The notes under the pieces: generated by a model | Database searches by the model: none | Told to the model about the DNA's origin: nothing | Seen by the model: only the letters and a program-made list of their open reading frames with translations | Shown here: positions 31,782 through 33,252 of the stretch, piece by piece | How positions within the stretch are numbered: the stretch's first letter is position 1 | Layout: each line of letters starts with the position of its first letter | NCBI GenBank assembly: GCA_900546395.1 | Contig: URDD01000022.1 | Span: 1 to 33,252 of the forward strand | Direction: 5' to 3' | DNA: 33,252 nt | DNA from: an uncultured Bacteroidales bacterium | GTDB taxonomy: Bacteria > Bacteroidota > Bacteroidia > Bacteroidales > UBA932 | Made by a program: the position numbers and the translations under genes

Positions 31782-32798
31782 TCATTTGGTGCGTCCGAGA
31801 AGTTTGTCTGCATAGCGGTGCAGCATCTCATATCTGGTGCGCGGAAGACCGAGCATTCCCGCATATTCCATCGCCTGCGCATGCATCTTTATTATTTCAT
31901 ATTTAGCATCTTCATCGACCCCGAGCGTTTCGTATATTCCTTTTACCTTTTCTATTTTTGCCACCTTTTCCGCCTCGCTTTCCGCTCTCATTTCCATTGC
32001 TGACAATATATCGGTTTTTCTTGCTCCCTGTGGCACTGTTCCGGATGCTTCCATTGCCGCACTCTTTTCCAGAGCACGTGTCAGCAGCCAGCTTTTTTTG
32101 TTGTTTACTATATCTCCTCCTATGTTTTTGCCGAATACTCTGGAGTCTCCGAATGTGTCCAGATAGTCGTCTGTTACCTGAAAGGCCAGACCGAGATCGT
32201 AGGCAAACTTATATAGAAGGTCGCAACTTCTTTCGTCTGCTCCGGCAATCAGTGCGCCCATTTTTGCTGAACAAGCCAGCAATACCGCTGTTTTCAGACC
32301 TATCATCTTTATGTATTGGTCCATAGGGACTTCCTTTAAGTTTTCAAAGTCCATATCGTATTGCTGTCCTTCGCAGACCTGAGCTGCTGTGGTTGAAAAC
32401 AATTCCAAGACTGCCGGAAGTACTTTGGCAGGGGCCTTTGCTATCCTTCTATAGCTGTCTATGCACATTACGTCGCCGGACAGGATGGCGGTGTTGCCGT
32501 CCCATTTGCGGAAAACAGTAGGCTGTCCACGTCTCATATCGGCATTGTCCATGATATCGTCATGGATGAGTGTGAAACTGTGGAAAACCTCCAGGGCAGT
32601 TGACGGCTGGAGAATTTCCTCACCGAATGCATCTTTGAAAAGCGAATATGCAGTAAGGCACAGCCTTGGCCTGACTCTTTTTCCACCGATTGCTATCATA
32701 TATCTCAGCGGGTCATACAGGCCGGCAGGCTCGGCTGTAAAATCAGGATTCTCGAAAAGAATTTTCAGAGTATCTTCAATTTGTGCTTCAGTAATCAT
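31782..32798 (-). CDS. Polyprenyl (geranylgeranyl/farnesyl-type) diphosphate synthase
   Basis: A 338-residue trans-isoprenyl diphosphate synthase. First Asp-rich motif DDIMD (80-84) after ALEVFHSFTLIH, followed by RRGQPT; second Asp-rich motif DDYLD (210-214) after GLAFQVT; GGKRVRP near the N-terminus binds IPP. The first motif has no two-residue insert and residue -5 is aromatic (Phe75), a pattern of short-chain synthases making C15-C20 products; chain length is an inference. Products feed isoprenoid lipids, quinones or carriers. The start codon is 24 bases from the end of a MITE-like insertion. The U32 gene follows after 72 bases. Confidence 0.93.
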   Translation of the reverse strand: MITEAQIEDTLKILFENPDFTAEPAGLYDPLRYMIAIGGKRVRPRLCLTAYSLFKDAFGEEILQPSTALEVFHSFTLIHDDIMDNADMRRGQPTVFRKWDGNTAILSGDVMCIDSYRRIAKAPAKVLPAVLELFSTTAAQVCEGQQYDMDFENLKEVPMDQYIKMIGLKTAVLLACSAKMGALIAGADERSCDLLYKFAYDLGLAFQVTDDYLDTFGDSRVFGKNIGGDIVNNKKSWLLTRALEKSAAMEASGTVPQGARKTDILSAMEMRAESEAEKVAKIEKVKGIYETLGVDEDAKYEIIKMHAQAMEYAGMLGLPRTRYEMLHRYADKLLGRTK

Positions 32799-32822
32799 TT
32801 CTGTTCAATTTTGTATAACTTA

Positions 32823-32985
32823 GAAGCTGTTTAGAAATTTTCAAAAAATCTTTTATGGCTCTTTGGGGACTATTTTCAATGACTTTTTTATTCAGATAAC
32901 ACTATTATCATTTTCAGCAAGTCACAGAAAAACATCTACAAAAATATCTCATAAAAATTATGATGGCAAAAATTTAAACAGCATC
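32823..32985. mobile_element. MITE-like element with imperfect terminal inverted repeats
   Basis: The left end GAAGCTGTTTAGAAATTTT (32823-32841) is an imperfect inverted copy of the right end AAAAATTTAAACAGCATC (32968-32985). The 163-bp element is flanked by TTA on both sides (32820-32822, 32986-32988), the kind of TNA target duplication made by the IS1031 branch of the IS5 family. It contains no transposase. Parts of both ends recur at 14825-14860 and 14922-14954, so it belongs to a dispersed repeat group in this genome. Confidence 0.6.
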
Positions 32986-32988
32986 TTA

Positions 32989-32996
32989 CAAACTTA
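32989..32996 (-). promoter_or_regulatory. Likely -7 box of the polyprenyl synthase promoter, now separated by the MITE
   Basis: TAAGTTTG on the minus strand (32996-32989) is an exact TAnnTTTG box ending directly at the TTA target copy of the MITE. No TTTG lies at -33 (CAAT instead). Without the insertion the transcript would start about 30 bases before the ATG at 32798; with it, the leader gains about 165 bases. Confidence 0.4.
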
Positions 32997-33078
32997 CTGA
33001 AAATCTCCGTAATTTCATTGGATTGATAGAGAGAAAAACTTGTGAGGCCGGTGATAATTTGTGTGTTTTTTTTATTAA

Positions 33079-33118
33079 AACACTACATTTTTGCCGATAT
33101 CGGCAAAAATGTAGTGTT
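33079..33118. repeat. Perfect 40-bp palindrome
   Basis: Positions 33079-33098 (AACACTACATTTTTGCCGAT) and 33099-33118 are exact reverse complements with no spacer. Allowing a 2-base bulge, TTATT (33072-33076) and AATAA (33119-33123) extend it further. In RNA it would be a near-blunt 18-bp hairpin with T-rich and A-rich flanks. It lies about 280 bases upstream of the polyprenyl synthase gene; nothing else was recognised in 33119-33252 except a weak inverted repeat around 33154-33186. Confidence 0.75.
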
Positions 33119-33252
33119 AATAACGCATAATATTGTTAATAAATTCTATTAGGCTGATAGTTCAACGGTGTCCTTTTGACTATCACTGAAAATGCTTGAC
33201 AGATTTAGGGGCGATTAACTAAACTATTTTACAGCGTTTATTCGCTTGACTA

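Noticed and set aside
33150..33190. Possible tRNA-like or hairpin element around TGATAGTTCAA and TTGACTATCA
   Set aside because: Only one imperfect stem with a bulge; no acceptor stem or other tRNA arms can be drawn, and the window ends soon after.

Overview
This window looks like a chromosomal segment of a Bacteroidales-type bacterium. The evidence is a SusC/SusD pair, many short lipoproteins with a Cys lipobox, the Bacteroidetes promoter pattern (TTTG, about 19-21 bases, TAnnTTTG) in front of several genes, weak ribosome-binding sites, and an alternative SAM riboswitch in front of metK. No family or species can be assigned from the sequence alone. No tRNA, rRNA or CRISPR array was seen.

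Layout. (1) 1-2698, minus: two tandem GH20 beta-N-acetylhexosaminidases, the second cut by the window edge. (2) 3079-4384, plus, divergent: a ScdA/YtfE-like hemerythrin protein overlapping a LuxR-type regulator with a degenerate receiver domain. (3) 4842-14824, plus: SusC, SusD and two surface lipoproteins, then a terminator, a subtilisin-like lipoprotein protease and a small lipocalin-like lipoprotein; I read this as an uptake locus for protein or peptide rather than glycan. (4) 14825-15546: about 700 bases of repeat debris. (5) 15547-20979, minus: MBL hydrolase, uvrA and a ThrRS-like/uridine-kinase fusion, probably one operon. (6) 21195-27922, plus: deoxynucleoside kinase, long-chain acyl-CoA synthetase, S1/P1 nuclease, AraC regulator and a TonB-dependent receptor. 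(7) 27923-28367: a 50-bp-period GGTAC repeat array, a transposase fragment and the metK terminator. (8) 28368-30018, minus: metK with a SAM-II-like riboswitch and a possible attenuator. (9) 30032-32798, minus: polyprenyl synthase, U32-family protein and a small lipoprotein. (10) 32799-33252: a MITE-like insertion directly in front of the polyprenyl synthase gene and a perfect 40-bp palindrome.

The most unexpected items are non-coding. A two-box GGTAC repeat family with GTAC spacing 22/28 occurs at two places 12.5 kb apart in opposite orientation. There is also the 40-bp palindrome, the MITE in a 5' leader with a TTA target duplication, and the SAM-II aptamer far from metK followed by a terminator-like hairpin. 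Among the genes, the protease-linked SusCD locus and the AraC/TonB-receptor pair, with helically phased direct repeats and a Met/Gly-rich receptor loop, are the best candidates for functional follow-up. Homology calls rest on recognised motifs; no search was run.
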